From positions 144,443,001 to 144,507,000 of the forward strand of contig CM065815.1 in NCBI GenBank assembly GCA_033398695.1: 64,000 bases of DNA, read 5' to 3'. The notes beneath the pieces were generated by a model, which worked only from the letters and a program-made list of their open reading frames with translations, ran no database searches and was not told where the DNA came from. The stretch is from Orobanche coerulescens. Lineage: Eukaryota > Streptophyta > Magnoliopsida > Lamiales > Orobanchaceae. This document shows, piece by piece, positions 11,433-22,570 of the stretch. How positions within the stretch are numbered: position 1 is the first letter of the stretch; every line of letters starts with the position of its first letter. The translations under genes were made by a program, and so were the position numbers.

Positions 11433-11700
11433 TGTGCTTTGCTCACCTCGTGAGGGTCCGTCGATGCCTCGAGGGAATCTATGACTTCACTCGGGATTCA
11501 CGAGTTTAAGTATATGATTTGTGAATGTGCTTTGCTCACCTCGGTAGGGTCCGTCGAGGCCACGAGAGAATCTATGACTTCACTCTGGATAAACGAGTTT
11601 GAGTATATGATTTGTGAATGTGTTTTGCTCACCTCAGGAAGGTCCGTCGAGGCCTCGAGGGAATCTATGACTTCACTTTGGATTCACGCGTTGGTGTTGT
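11433..11700 (+). repeat. 93-bp tandem repeat, three copies, 5' LTR of A
   Basis: The word GTGCTTTGCTCACCTC recurs with a 93-bp period from 11433, 11526 and 11619. Each unit carries GGGTCCGTCGAGGCCTCGAG, whose centre CGAGGCCTCG is self-complementary. The 3' LTR has four copies. Confidence 0.93.
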
Positions 11701-12493
11701 ATTTATGTGACCAATATTTGCGTATCTTGGGTGATTATGTTGTGTTGATTTTATGTCCGTCGAGGACACATGACGTGGGTTTTGACCCTGTGAATGGTTG
11801 TTGGTTTTATTTGTGAAAACAAAACCTTTGGGCTCTGACCCCTGTTGATTTTGGAAAGAGAAGGATTCGAAAATCCTGAATTGTTTTCTATCAAAACTCC
11901 CGATGGCATTTTAAACCATTTTATAAATCGTTTCCCTTGATTTGTGATCTTTCGATTTTGGAAAGCTTTACCTAAACTCTTGCCTCGGGAAGTATTTCCG
12001 TTATGTTTGAATCTTTAAGGATTCCTGGTTATTATTATTCTTGGAACTTAAATTGTATGACTCGTATTTTGCACTTTGTACTTGCACTAGCAAAATAGTG
12101 GAATTTTGCTAACCCCCGAGTAATGGGGGGGTGGATGTCTGTGTTTGCATTCAGGTTTTGGGAGCATAACACAGGGTCGTCATGAAGGATGATGAAAGAT
12201 GATCGATACTAATCACATGAGGACCCGTACATTGTTTTATTGGTTTCGTTGTATTTTATTCCGCTGTAGTATTTTTCCTCGTTGTACGGGAGTGTGTTGT
12301 ATTCGACCCCTGCATGGGCATGTATTGAGATTGAGTTGTATGTATATATTGAAAGACCAAATCGGTCTACTGAGTCATTTTAGTTTTAAAGGCGATGTTT
12401 AGATGTTTGATTTTAGTTACCAGCCTGGTAGATCTTTGAGGAAAGGGTCTACGGCGTGTAATATCCCTGAGTGGATTGGGGGTGTTACATAAA

Positions 12494-12510
12494 TGGTATA
12501 GGAGCTGAGG
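12494..12510 (+). other. Primer-binding site of element A (tRNA-iMet type)
   Basis: TGGTATAGGAGCTGAGG begins four bases after the LTR end. It is close to TGGTATCAGAGC, the usual complement of the initiator methionine tRNA, with a one-base change shared by no other copy in the window. Confidence 0.8.
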
Positions 12511-13746
12511 TTGTGGAAACCTAGGCTGTCGGGTCAGTAGTGGCTTTTGAGTTTTGTCTCGTCGGATTTTGTCTGACTAAGTCGTGTCGCGACACGTCAT
12601 CTGAGTTTGTTGGTCGTGATTAGTATCGTGGGGCGATCATCATTTTCGTGCGACCTGTGGATGTAAGTCTCCCTTCTTTGTGTTGTGCCTCGTGTGACAC
12701 GAGTTATTGGTATGATTATGTGTTAAGTGATGGAATCTTTATGCGGATTCTTGGTTTCGTGATGCGTTAATGTGACTCTCATATTTCGTTTATATGAGGA
12801 GTGTTGTCGCTATTATGTCCTTTCGACTGTTTGTTTTTTGGTAAAGGACATGTGTTATCTTGGTTTTGAATGAGTTGATGCGTGTATTATGATGTGTGTA
12901 AGTGAATGTCGATACGTGCGAGTTTTGGGCATTCTGGCCTATTGGATTTTTGAAAACCTTGAGTATCATAGAGAATAAATTTCGAGACGTACTTTTAAAT
13001 GGATTATATTTTCGAGACGCCTACTAGCACAACTATATGTTTCAAAATTCTTCTACTTTGAGGACCAAAATATTTTTAGATATTTCAGTAATTTAGAAAC
13101 GCATTTGCTTAGACCTGAAGGTCGAATATTTCTGAAAGTTTTAATTTAAAATCAAAGTGTCCTCATTTTGATCCAACGCAAGATGGTTTTTCAAAGTCTC
13201 GATAACGATGTTTGTGATACTTTTTCAAAGGTGATACTCAAAATCAACTGGTGTTTCCAAATTGTTTTCAAAAGGTGGTTTTCATTTTTAAAACCTATCA
13301 TTCCTATTTGCGGTACGAGAATGTATATATGATGTTAGCATTGCCGTTAGGGTGGGTGTTGGCCCTCTGAGTTGTGATTAAGTTGGTGGTGTGAGCGTTG
13401 AGTCGTTCGCCACACATTTGTTGTGTTAGCCCTCTGTCAGAGGTGTGATGTTGGTATTGGATGTTGTCGCTTTGGGGCGATTTGCGTGGTATCGCACCCG
13501 TGCGAGCTATTAGAACTTGAGTTTGTATGATCGTATACATCTCTGATTGTTTCATGATGTTTTGTAGCTGTGTGGTGGTTATCGATCGAACCATTGAAAT
13601 CGTCGAATGTATGCTGTCGTTGCTGTGATTCTGTGTAAGTGAGTTGCCTTACGTTGATATGTTGTGCTGAGTCGGCATCTCCAATATGTTGTTTTGCGAT
13701 GTTATATTCCATTGTACCTAACAGTTGTATATTCGGTATGTCGAGG
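12511..13746 (+). other. Non-coding leader of element A
   Basis: It resembles the leader of element B (30619-32109): shared stretches include GATTAGTATCGTGGGGCGAT, GTGCGACCTGTGGATGTAAG and TCGAGACGTACTTTTAAATG. No convincing reading frame is present. The start of gag that follows the same leader in B is missing here, so gag was removed by deletion. Confidence 0.75.
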
Positions 13747-13890
13747 TGCTTCAACTGTAATGTGTCGGGGCATGTACGTGCAAATTATCCTTCTCGCCAG
13801 TAACGTGTTACAAGTGTGGACTCGAGGGACACAGAATCCAGTTTTGTGAGTTGGTTGCCGAACCTTCCGGGTTACGAACTTCAGCACAGA
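13747..13890 (+). pseudogene. gag: gag zinc-knuckle pair, remnant
   Basis: Two CX2CX4HX4C knuckles typical of retroelement nucleocapsid are visible in different frames. CFNCNVSGHVRANY starts at 13747 with its last cysteine changed to tyrosine. CYKCGLEGHRIQFC at 13806-13847 is intact. A stop (TAA) and a frame change lie between them. They correspond to the knuckle pair of element B, but the sequence is clearly different, so this piece came from another Tekay subfamily. Confidence 0.8.
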
Positions 13891-13964
13891 TGTCAGGATC
13901 GGCTTTGAGAGGCCCTTGAAAGATGTTTCTGTCGGTTACTTGTTGTGTTGTTACCTTGCTTCTA

Positions 13965-14250
13965 TTGTTGTGAGTTTCGGGGACGACACTTCTTTTAAAA
14001 GAGGTCGAATGTAATACCCGTATTGTTTTTGACTTCTACATTTTCTCTTTCTCAATTCTATCGAATCGCTCGTGTTCGTTGATACTTTCTGAACTTGTTC
14101 GGTATCTCGGTTATCATCATTCGAACAGGTTGTGACCTTGTTTCGGATCAATCTATTTATCGTTGTGACTTTTCTGAGTTGGGTTCGATTCTTGTGAACC
14201 TTGTTCGAAATTAACGTCCTTTAGTTTCTACAAGTTTTTTTTTATATCTT
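13965..14250 (+). repeat. Internal polypurine tract plus 5' fragment of a foreign LTR
   Basis: A degraded GTTTCGGGGACGACACTTC and polypurine stretch (AAAAGAGG) precede TGTAATACCCG at 14010. This is the same arrangement as the true 3' LTR junction, but only about 230 bp of LTR-like sequence follows before a minisatellite begins. The LTR piece differs from those of A and B. Confidence 0.75.
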
Positions 14251-14274
14251 TTGTTGAATTGTGAACTTCGGAGT

Positions 14275-14470
14275 CATTGTTCGACCGTTGTTATTCGATC
14301 ATTATTGTTCGATCATTGTTGCTCGATCGTTGTTGTTCGATCGTTATTGTTCGATCATTGATGTTCGGTCGTTGGTATCCGATCGTTGTTGTTTGATCGT
14401 TGTTGTTCGATAGTTTTTGTTCGATCACTGTTATTCATTCGTGGTTGTACGATTGTTGTTGCCTGATCTC
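14275..14470 (+). repeat. 14-bp minisatellite, unit GATCGTTGTTGTTC
   Basis: About 13 imperfect units in a row, with GATCATTATTGTTC, GATCATTGTTGCTC, GATCGTTATTGTTC and similar variants. It separates two foreign 3'-end fragments inside element A. Confidence 0.9.
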
Positions 14471-14505
14471 GTTCAGTGAAGCATTGTCGTTCACCGTTAG
14501 TCAGC

Positions 14506-14640
14506 TGTTTTGATTGCGGTCAACTGGGACACCGAGCCGTGCATTGTGAGATGGTACCTGAGAGCTTCGGGATCGAGTTTGCATCTCTGCTCCGAAGGGA
14601 CACGGAGATGCCTAGTGTGGGTTTTGAGAATTTCGGCGTG
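14506..14640 (+). pseudogene. gag: Second gag zinc-knuckle fragment inside element A
   Basis: CFDCGQLGHRAVHC (14506-14547) is nearly the same as the second knuckle of element B (CFECGPVGHRAVHC). The following sequence, through the untranslated tail to 14992, also parallels B from about 33030 to 33532. This piece therefore derives from the 3' end of a B-like element. Confidence 0.85.
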
Positions 14641-14940
14641 GTCCAAATTCTTTGTGGCTATCCTTGCGGATCGTTGTGTGTGTATTTTCTATTTTCGACT
14701 GTGCGTGTTTCCTTGTCATAGGTGCTTTGTATCTTGTGATTGTTCGGATAATTGACTTGATTGTGTTATCTGTTTGGTGATACTTGGCACTTGTTGGTTT
14801 TATTATGTCTCCGCTTGTGGCATTGTGATGATTGTCGTTGAGCATGCTTTCATGCTGTTTGTCTCTTTGCGTTTCTTGTAGGGCGTAAGTTACGCAGTTC
14901 TTGTGTATCTCGTTGATATGTTCCTGGTGGGCTATCTCTT

Positions 14941-15340
14941 CTCCCTACTTGTTTTAAGTTTCGGGACGAAACTTCTTTTAAGAAGGATAATATGTAATAT
15001 CCGCAATTTTCAATTTTTGGTAATTTTTTTTGCAGGAGTTCGTTTTAACGGCTCGCTTGTGACCGTTTCATCATTCTGAGAATGTTTAATTCTGCCCTTT
15101 TTCTCATCCGAGTTCGTTTCGGTGTCGCTTTGTTGAGCTCTGTGTTCTTAAGCGACTTTTCCGCACTTGAGTTCGATTCTTGCGAATCTCATCGGAAATT
15201 ATTGTTTTGAGTTTCTCGTAAGTTCGTTTAACGTTATTAGTCATGTTGCGAGCTTTTGCTCGGTGTTTTGATCATGTATCGTGTATTTCGGTCGTTTGGA
15301 CCATTTCGTAATTTTCCAAAGTTTGGGGTGTTTGCCTTCG
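14941..15340 (+). repeat. Second internal polypurine tract and 5' fragment of a B-type LTR
   Basis: GTTTCGGGACGAAACTTC and AGAAGGATAATA lead to TGTAATATCCGCAATTTT at 14993. The next roughly 340 bp align with the first 340 bp of the B LTRs (27019 and 33533), for example GGCTCGCTTGTGACCGTTTC. The fragment then stops, and the true tract of A (15442-15454) and its 3' LTR follow. Confidence 0.85.
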
Positions 15341-15441
15341 TATCGCCTTTCCCAATCTTCAAGTTATCAGAATAATGTGTCATCTAGAGTTGCTCTGCCT
15401 TGATTGTTTCATGTTTTAAGTTTCGGGACGAAACTTCTTTT

Positions 15442-15454
15442 AAGAAGGGTAGAA
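15442..15454 (+). other. Polypurine tract of element A
   Basis: AAGAAGGGTAGAA lies directly before the 3' LTR and follows GTTTCGGGACGAAACTTC. It would prime plus-strand DNA synthesis. Confidence 0.8.
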
Positions 15455-18045
15455 TGTAATACCCGAGATTTTTGTTATGGTTACTTCGAATTATTCGTCG
15501 GTTGTGCCGGTCATTTTGTTTCGTTGAGAATTATTCAGGATTTTCCCTATGTTGTGTACCACGTTGTGGCGTTCGTCGGGTATGACTTGTTGTGTAAATC
15601 GTGCGGATCGTTTGCATGCATGCGTGACTTGGCATATTGTCTTCCGTTGTCGTTTTGTCTCTTGGAGGGCGTTGCGAGTCCTTGTTTTTGTTCCCTTTCG
15701 AGTTGGTTATATCCTGGGTACCTTCGGGGCCGTTTCGGGATCTATATTGGCCTCCTATTGTAGCACATGAGCAGGCCACACGAGCAAATGGTCGTGCGTG
15801 GCGCTCGTGCGCAATCCAGCGCTCGGCAGTGAGCTCCAGGGATGCACGAGCAGGACACACGAGCGACTGCTCATGCGCGGTGCTCGTGCGTGGTGTCAGT
15901 GGCCTAGCAAACGACCAAATACACGAGCACTTGGTCGTGCGTGATGGTCGTGCGTGATGGTCGTGCGTCGCTGATGTATTTAAGGGGACAGATGGGCTTT
16001 TCACCCCATTTCCTCCCCTTCTCCTCTTCTCCTCGCGGCTGTCGGACGGGTGAGACTAGGGTTCGAATTCTTGGTCAATTCTACTCAATTACAAGGTGTT
16101 TTCGGAGATATCTAGGTGATTGTAACATCATCTAATCCATTGTTCTTCAACGAATCAAGGTTAGATTTCCTACAAATCTAGTTTTAGGGAAATTGGGTAT
16201 TTTGTTTGATTTCGTCCGTTTAATCTGATTTAACCTAGATTAGTGATGGATTATTGATTATTAAGTTGTATTATACCAATTTCCTTGTTGTTCCATGGTT
16301 TGATTGTCAGGGATTCGTTGTTTTGTTGAATTCTTAATCGACGCCTTCAAGGTGTCCGGTAGGATGTCATAGAGGGGTTTTCGGACGTTCTACGTTTACT
16401 CTTCCTCGTATGATCGTCGATTTATTAATTATATGATGTTAGGGTCTAGTTTCTTGCGAAGAATCCGTGTTGAACCCTTCCGTTCGTCGTCGTCTTCATT
16501 TTCGATAGCATCGAGGGTTTCGAAGCTTCCCGGTCGAGCCATGTGCGACGGAGTACTTACGCGCCGATTTTGAGGCAAGTACCTTGTCTATACATTTCTT
16601 GTTTTGTGAATATGATGATCGGTGATCATCTAAATGTGTTTGTTTGGTTGTTTGAAACGGACTTTCAAAAGATTCGGTTAGCCTCGTTAAAGGCTCTCTT
16701 TCAAACCGTGTGTATTTTGTGATTGGTGTGTTTCGTAAACGATTATGTGAATCCTATGGATATGGTTGGTGTTGATGTTGCGCTTGATAATACGTGTGTA
16801 TGTATATTGCCTCATTTCGGTGCGTTATGGTTTGACGTTGTGTTTTGCTAAGTGTTTGATGCCTCTGGGTGAATTGTTAGGATATCTTTGTTGTAATGTG
16901 CTTTGCTCACCTCAGGAGGGTCCGTCGAGGCCTCGAGGGAATCTATGACTTCACTATGGATTCACGAGTTTGAGTATATGATTTGTTAATGTGCTTTGCT
17001 CACCTCGGGAGGGTCCGTCGAGGCCTCCAGGGAATCTATGACTTCACTCTGGATTCACGAGTTTGAGTATATGATTTGTGAATGTGCTTTGCTCACCTCG
17101 GGAGGGTCCGTCGAGGCCTCGAGGGAATCTATGACTTCACTCTGGATTCACGAGTTTGAGTATATGATTTGTGAATGTGTTTTGCTCACCTCAGGAGGGT
17201 CCGTCGAGGCGTCGAGGGAATCTGTGACTTCACTCTGCATTCACGAGTTGGTGTTGTATTTGTGTGACCAAGCTTTGCGTATCTTGGGTGATATGTTGTG
17301 TTGATTTTATGTCCGTCGAGGACACATGACGTGGGTTTTGACCCTGTGAATTATTGTTGGTTTTATTTGTGAAAACAAAACATTTGGGTTGTGACCCATG
17401 TTGATTTTGGAAAGAGAAGGATTCGAAAATCCTGAATTGTTTTCTATCAAAACTTCCGATGGCATTTGAAACCATTTTATAAATCCTTTCCATTGATTTG
17501 TGATCTTTCGATTTTGGAAAGCTTTACCTAAACTCTTGCCTCGGGAAGTATTTTCATTATGTTTGAATCTTTGAGGATTCCTGGTTATTATTATTCTTGG
17601 AACTTGAATTATATGACTCGTATTTTGCACTTTGTACTTACACTAGCAAAAGAGTGGAATTTTGCTAACCCCCGAGTAATCGGGGGGGTGGATGTCTGTA
17701 TTTGCATTCAGGTTTTGGGAGCATAACACAGGGTCGGCATGAAGGATGATGAAAGATGATCGATACTAATCACATGAGGACCCGTATATTGTTGTATTGG
17801 TTTGGTTGTATTTTATTCCGCTGCAGTATTTTCCCCGTTCTACGGGAGTGTGTTGTATTCGACCCGTACATGGGCATGTATTGAGATTGAGTTGTATGTA
17901 TTTATTGAAAGACCAAATCGGTCTACTGGGTCATTTTAGTCTTTAAGGTGATGTTTAGATGTTTGATTTTAGTTACCAGGCTGGTAGATTCTTGAGGAAA
18001 GGGTCTACGGCGTGTAATATCCCTGAGTGGATTGGGGGTGTTACA
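15455..18045 (+). repeat. 3' LTR of element A
   Basis: 2591 bp, 100 bp longer than its partner. Most of the difference is a fourth copy of the 93-bp repeat (starts at 16897, 16990, 17083 and 17176). The TATA box GTATTTAAGG is at 15976-15985. Substitutions against the 5' LTR are frequent (around one in 20-25 bases over the first 170 bp by eye), so the insertion is not recent. Confidence 0.9.
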
Positions 18046-18050
18046 AAACT

Positions 18051-19297
18051 TACCTCATGGCGCGAGGTTTCTAATGAACACACTGGAATCGACTACGATG
18101 ACACAAAACTTAGTTGTGTTATTGTAATGGATGTTATAGCATCCAATATCTTGTTAGTTAGATAGCTTCCCAAAACTGACTTGCAGCTTGTGGTTAAATC
18201 TTATCTTTAGTGGGGAATTAAGTTAAGTGATAAAGGATCTCGTGGTGGATCAGACTCAAATCAAGTGGCTCCTAACCATGGAGCGCGTTGACAAGTGAAT
18301 GTTGGGAACGCACACTAAGTATATACTTGATTTGGAAGAGATATGAAGCTTTTGCGAGTAAAATTAAGGGTTTATAGTGATGTACTGTTGTGAGACTAAG
18401 AGATTATGCTAAATTCAAATCTAAGAATGAAAGGATCTTAGGAAACTTGATGATGTGTATTCATAAAATCGGTTTAAGTCAATCTAGGGACGGTTTCCCT
18501 GAGAGATGATAAAATAATGCCTATATGATTCTCGATGACTAGTCGAAGTCACGATAAGACTGGCTCACTTAAGTAATGATGCAGTCTTAAGAGAAGTTCT
18601 CTCTATCAAAGTACGGTAGTATGTACTCACTTTTGACTTGACAAACTCATTCGTAATAATTCGGTAAATCCACTATAAGATGGCCTATGATGTGCTCACT
18701 CAATGTCTATGATTGACAAGAAGCTTGGAGCTTACTCTATCTCGATAAAAGGAGACTTGAAAACCTATATCCGAATTTGCCTAGAATGTATTGGTCTAAC
18801 TCCCATATGAACTACAGAGCAGCTTACTTTTTGGAAAATGGTAAAATTGGTACCACTGGAAAGGACTGTGTCTACTTTCCCAGGAACCAACCATTTGAAA
18901 ATATCCATCATGTTGAGTGACATGAATATTATTGCAAAGTAGGACGGATATGTCTGATAATTTGCGGAGTCAACTTTGATTGAGCTTTTTGATATGCTCA
19001 GGTCGATCTAGGTTATGTACTGTATGTGAATGAAAAGCTATGAGTGTCTAGTTTTCAGAAGTTCCTACAGTTTTGTTGATACCTATTGAATCAAAAAAGT
19101 TATGACTGATTTAGTACATGAAGGTCAAGACTTTGGAAAACTTGATTTTCGTATAAATCTTTAGCGACTTATGCACTTTGGATGTGTCGCGCTCTTTTGT
19201 CCTTAGATCAAGGTTTGCTTTCCCCATTTGGTTTTCACTTGGTAAGATTTTTCACGAGGCGTCCTATAAAAATATCCATACAATGATGTGTTGTACT
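18051..19297 (+). other. Degenerate copia-like sequence, left part
   Basis: No reading frame survives. The right end (CCATTTGGTTTTCACTTGGT, then CACGAGGCGTCC) resembles the untranslated 3' region of plant copia elements. It continues on the far side of the solo LTR at 21255, where TTTTCCCACTGGATTTTTTC and GAGGGCAACTTGG occur. The rest is unassigned. Confidence 0.5.
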
Positions 19298-21249
19298 TGT
19301 AACACCCCCAAGACGATCAGGGCATATTACAGCCCCGTGGACCCCACACATTGGAATCCACCAGGCTAACGTACCAACACGACATTTGACAAAGACAAAC
19401 ATCATTAACACACAGAAAATTTCTCAATCCACGACATTCAAAACAAAAAACCAAAATTTGACAATATAATTCGACATCAAATCCACTCCCAAAACGGGTA
19501 CACAATATTAATAAATTTAAGAAAGAAGTACTCGAGAACTTAAGCAAATGACATAATAAATAAACTCCAGAAACAAAACACCAACGGACAACCACTTAAC
19601 AGAATCACGCTTGCCCATCATCCTCGTACGGATCGCATGCTCGTTTACTTCCATGACCTGTACCTGAAATACAAAAGTATTTCCCCCATTTAAGGGGTTA
19701 GCGACAACTGCTAGTGCAAGTACAATCCATTTGAACAACATTCTAATCAGATGAAAATATGCGCCAAAAGTCATTTTAGAAATCATTTTTATTCTGTAAT
19801 ATTCACGGTGCACAAGCACAAAACACATTTCTCCAACAAAACAATTCAATGTTAACCGTTGGTACGAGACTCACGGCCACAGTACCCCGCATAGCCCCAT
19901 AGGACATCCCTGGGTGGTTAACCCTAGTTCGTGATATGCACACACACGACAATACGTATCCCTAGAGGCCCCGTCGGACCGTCCCTAGGTGAACATACAC
20001 ATATCCATCCACAACAACCACGAAAATCCGTAATTCAAATACTAGAACATATAAACAAATGTAAAGTACTTGCCTTTGAGACATCTTCGACGAAACGGGA
20101 ATGAACAACGACTACGAATGATCCGGAGGGAAAACGACCGTTCCTAAACGAAGGATTAACATAACTCAGTCCTATACGATAACAATAATCGAATGGAATA
20201 CGCCCACAACCCCGATTACAAGCTATGACATTATAGGTTCAATCGATACGGGCGAGGGTTTACGCAAAATCTCCCCGAATCGATAATTCCTGGATTAAAC
20301 TCGATGAAATCGTATTGGGAATCACCCGATAACAACAATCGGTAAGGAGTAATACAACATACTTGAACAATTCGAGATTAATCAAGCAAAACCCGAAAAA
20401 CCTCCAAAATTGACAAAGTTAGGGTTCTAAGCCAATTACCTCAGATTCAGACGGTGTAAGGTGATTTCGTTGATGATAATATGATACCACGACACTACGG
20501 TGATGGAAAATGAAGAACACCTAGATCAAGAACGGTGGAAATCGCTCCTGGAGGATTATTGGTGTCGCCCGACGAAAGAAAGACGAAGAGGAGATGAGAA
20601 ATGAGGTTCTGACTTCTGCCCGCTGTCTTAATACAGCGGGCTGTTACGGTCGTAATAGGGGCTGCCTTATGGCCGTAACAAGGCCAACATTACGGCCGTA
20701 ATGAATGGGGTGTTACGGCCGTAATACCCGACTGGACAGCAATCTAAGAAGCTGTTGTCCGAACAGTACCGGACGACTTCAAAACTCGGACCTGCTATCG
20801 AACCAAAAATATGGTTACGAAGTATTCTCGATGACGAACCTAAGCGTTAAAAGTAAACACAATTCCAATTCCCCGAAGGTTCGGAATTCGACGACGAACG
20901 TAAATTTCCCTTAAGTTTAAGAAAATTACAAAACGGCCCAAATATTCGAAAATCACGATACAACGTCGGATTGACAAACCAAAACTCACAACACGAACAA
21001 ATCAACCATACAAACTTATGTAAACAAAGAAACAACGAAAACGAACGATTTTAACGAGAATCGAACGTACATACGGCAAAACATAACATAGAATGGAATT
21101 ATGTAAAAACATCTCTGAAACTCGTCCAAATGGAAAAACTCCAAGAATAAAGTAGATTCAAAATGCCGAAACGGTTACAAGAGAGTCAATAAAAATAGAC
21201 ATACACCAAAAATGGAAACTGCTATAAATGAAAAGGTACAGATGTTATA
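19298..21249 (-). mobile_element. Solo LTR, Tekay-like, 1952 bp
   Basis: The plus strand begins TGTAACACCCCC and ends GATGTTATA (minus-strand start TATAACATC, a mutated TGTAATACC). GTACT is duplicated at 19293-19297 and 21250-21254. No internal region is present. It has a TTACGGCCGTAA array and a hairpin TATA region on the minus strand. It is the most diverged of the three solo LTRs. Confidence 0.88.
20619..20740 (-). promoter_or_regulatory. Core promoter hairpin and TTACGGCCGTAA array of the solo LTR
   Basis: On the minus strand an array of TTACGGCCGTAA-type palindromes (20641-20735) is followed by CCCGCTGT-ATTAAG-ACAGCGGG, an 8-bp-arm hairpin with a TATA-like loop. Downstream comes CTCATTTCTCATCTCC, like the start-site region of B. 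Promoter role is inferred from position. Confidence 0.65.
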
Positions 21250-21254
21250 GTACT

Positions 21255-21790
21255 TCTGTTCGACTTACACCAAGAGGTATTTTCCCACTGGATTTTTTCT
21301 TGGCATAGTTGTGAGGGCAACTTGGCATCTGACTCCTATGATTTGGGTGCTCATTAGGAGGAGTCGTGAATACATCAAGAGGAGTATACATGACATGTTA
21401 TGTTGGTGCGTTGCAATCTTTTCCTCATCAAGCCTTTATTTTTCCCATAAGGTTTTGTTTTGGCTTGGATAGGTTTTTACCAATGCAACATCTTCTACAC
21501 TATTATTGTATTAGTGCTCGACACAGTGGAAGTGTTGCGGGAATTACTATTTCCGTGATGTGTCTTACCTAATACTGATTAGCATAAGTATCATAGGTGG
21601 TAGAGATTCTAGATTCTTCTAGAAATAGTAGGATTCTACTTGATGTGTTTCCTTGTAAAAAATCCTATGTATAAAAAGAGTCTCATTGTAAAGCCTATAT
21701 AAAGACTCATTTATCAATGTTATCAATACAATGATTTACACATTTTGCTTTCTACTGCTTTCTTTACTACTTTCCTGAAACACATTTTAA
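21255..21790 (+). other. Copia-like remnant, right part with LTR-like end
   Basis: Continues the sequence before 19293. GCTCATTAGGAGGAG (about 21349) looks like a worn polypurine tract. The following roughly 420 bp have LTR traits: a TATA region CTATATAAAGACTC (21695-21708), then a pyrimidine-rich stretch ending near 21785. Exact ends are not clear. Confidence 0.5.
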
Positions 21791-21794
21791 TTTT

Positions 21795-22017
21795 TACTGG
21801 TCAAAATTCATAAACTTTGACCATAAATTACAATCAATATATAAAAAAATTATAGTAATATAAGTGTTTATTTGATTTATCCTCAAATGTATTTTAAATA
21901 TATTTTTTATAATTTTTATTCACATATAATTGAAATTATTGATGGTCAAATGTGTCAGGGAGAGACCGGTCAAAGTCAAATTAGACATATTTTTTATGGA
22001 TGAAGGGAATATATAAT
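21795..22017. mobile_element. Worn MITE-like element
   Basis: ACTGGTCAAAATTCATAAAC and GACCGGTCAAAGTCAAATTA frame an AT-rich centre. The right end TATGGATGAAGGGAATA resembles Stowaway-type termini. The left terminus is not visible. No coding sequence. Confidence 0.45.
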
Positions 22018-22019
22018 TA

Positions 22020-22266
22020 CTCCCTCTGTCCCGCTCAAAGCTTGACAGAAGGTGTATTCTTTATATATTTTAGGTAATAATTTGTGTAAATAATGATGAT
22101 AAATTAATGATATATAATGAAAAGTAAAAAGTATTGATGGTGAGTGTGTGATGGAGATTAAAAGTAAAAAATAGTTGTTTGATTTGATTGTGTAAAAATG
22201 ATAAATGTAAAGTTTAAAGGGACAAAAAAAGAAGTAACTCTAAAGCTTTGAGCGGGACTGAGGGAA
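22020..22266. mobile_element. Stowaway-like MITE
   Basis: 247 bp with inverted ends of about 24 bp: CTCCCTCTGTCCCGCTCAAA on the left and TTTGAGCGGGACTGAGGGAA on the right. TA is duplicated at 22018-22019 and 22267-22268. Size, ends and TA target fit Stowaway elements, which depend on mariner-type transposase. No coding capacity. Confidence 0.88.
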
Positions 22267-22268
22267 TA

Positions 22269-22570
22269 TAAGAGTTCATTTCATATTTATACGTCTTTTT
22301 AAAACAATTTGATTTTTGGTTTGTATATACACAACTTTGAGCATTAAATTTTTAAATTATAACAAATACTAAAAATAAAATATATTGAAAATATATATCA
22401 ATATTACTTAAATTTTTATGTAATAATTTTTGATTATTTTATATTACTATATACATGACCAAAATCAATATACGAATAGTGTATAATTTTAAGAAAATGT
22501 GACACGTGTTAAGTTAATCATAGTAAAGTCTAATTCCGTCCATAATAATCTGAAAGGCACGAAATTCAAA
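22269..22570. other. AT-rich sequence without recognised feature
   Basis: No reading frame or repeat end is recognisable. Confidence 0.5.

Larger units (their letters stand above)
9999..12489 (+). repeat. 5' LTR of element A
   Basis: 2491 bp, TGTAATACCCG to GGGGGTGTTACA. U3 holds a palindrome array (about 10309-10510) directly upstream of a TATA box GTATTTAAGG (10520-10529). Then comes GGGGACAGACGGGCTTTTCA, a start-site neighbourhood shared with the other Tekay-type LTRs. About 900 bp further on are three copies of a 93-bp repeat (11433-11700). The apparent 184-aa frame at 10068-10622 is not protein-like. Confidence 0.9.
9999..18045 (+). mobile_element. Element A: complete non-autonomous Tekay-type retrotransposon
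   Basis: 8047 bp, flanked by AAACT at 9994-9998 and 18046-18050. Order: 5' LTR, tRNA-iMet-type primer site, long non-coding leader, gag zinc-knuckle fragments, three successive polypurine-tract/LTR-start junctions, 3' LTR. There is no protease, reverse transcriptase, RNase H or integrase, so it must have moved with proteins from another element. The LTR ends (TGTAATACCCG ... GGGGGTGTTACA) and the polypurine-tract neighbourhood (GTTTCGGGACGAAACTTC) match element B. I class it as Tekay/Del-like from these and from the knuckle pair. Confidence 0.92.

Noticed and set aside
11481..11816. 111-aa frame with repeated MTSLWI blocks
   Set aside because: The protein repeat only mirrors the 93-bp DNA repeat, a multiple of three. 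It sits in an LTR and has no start context or domain.
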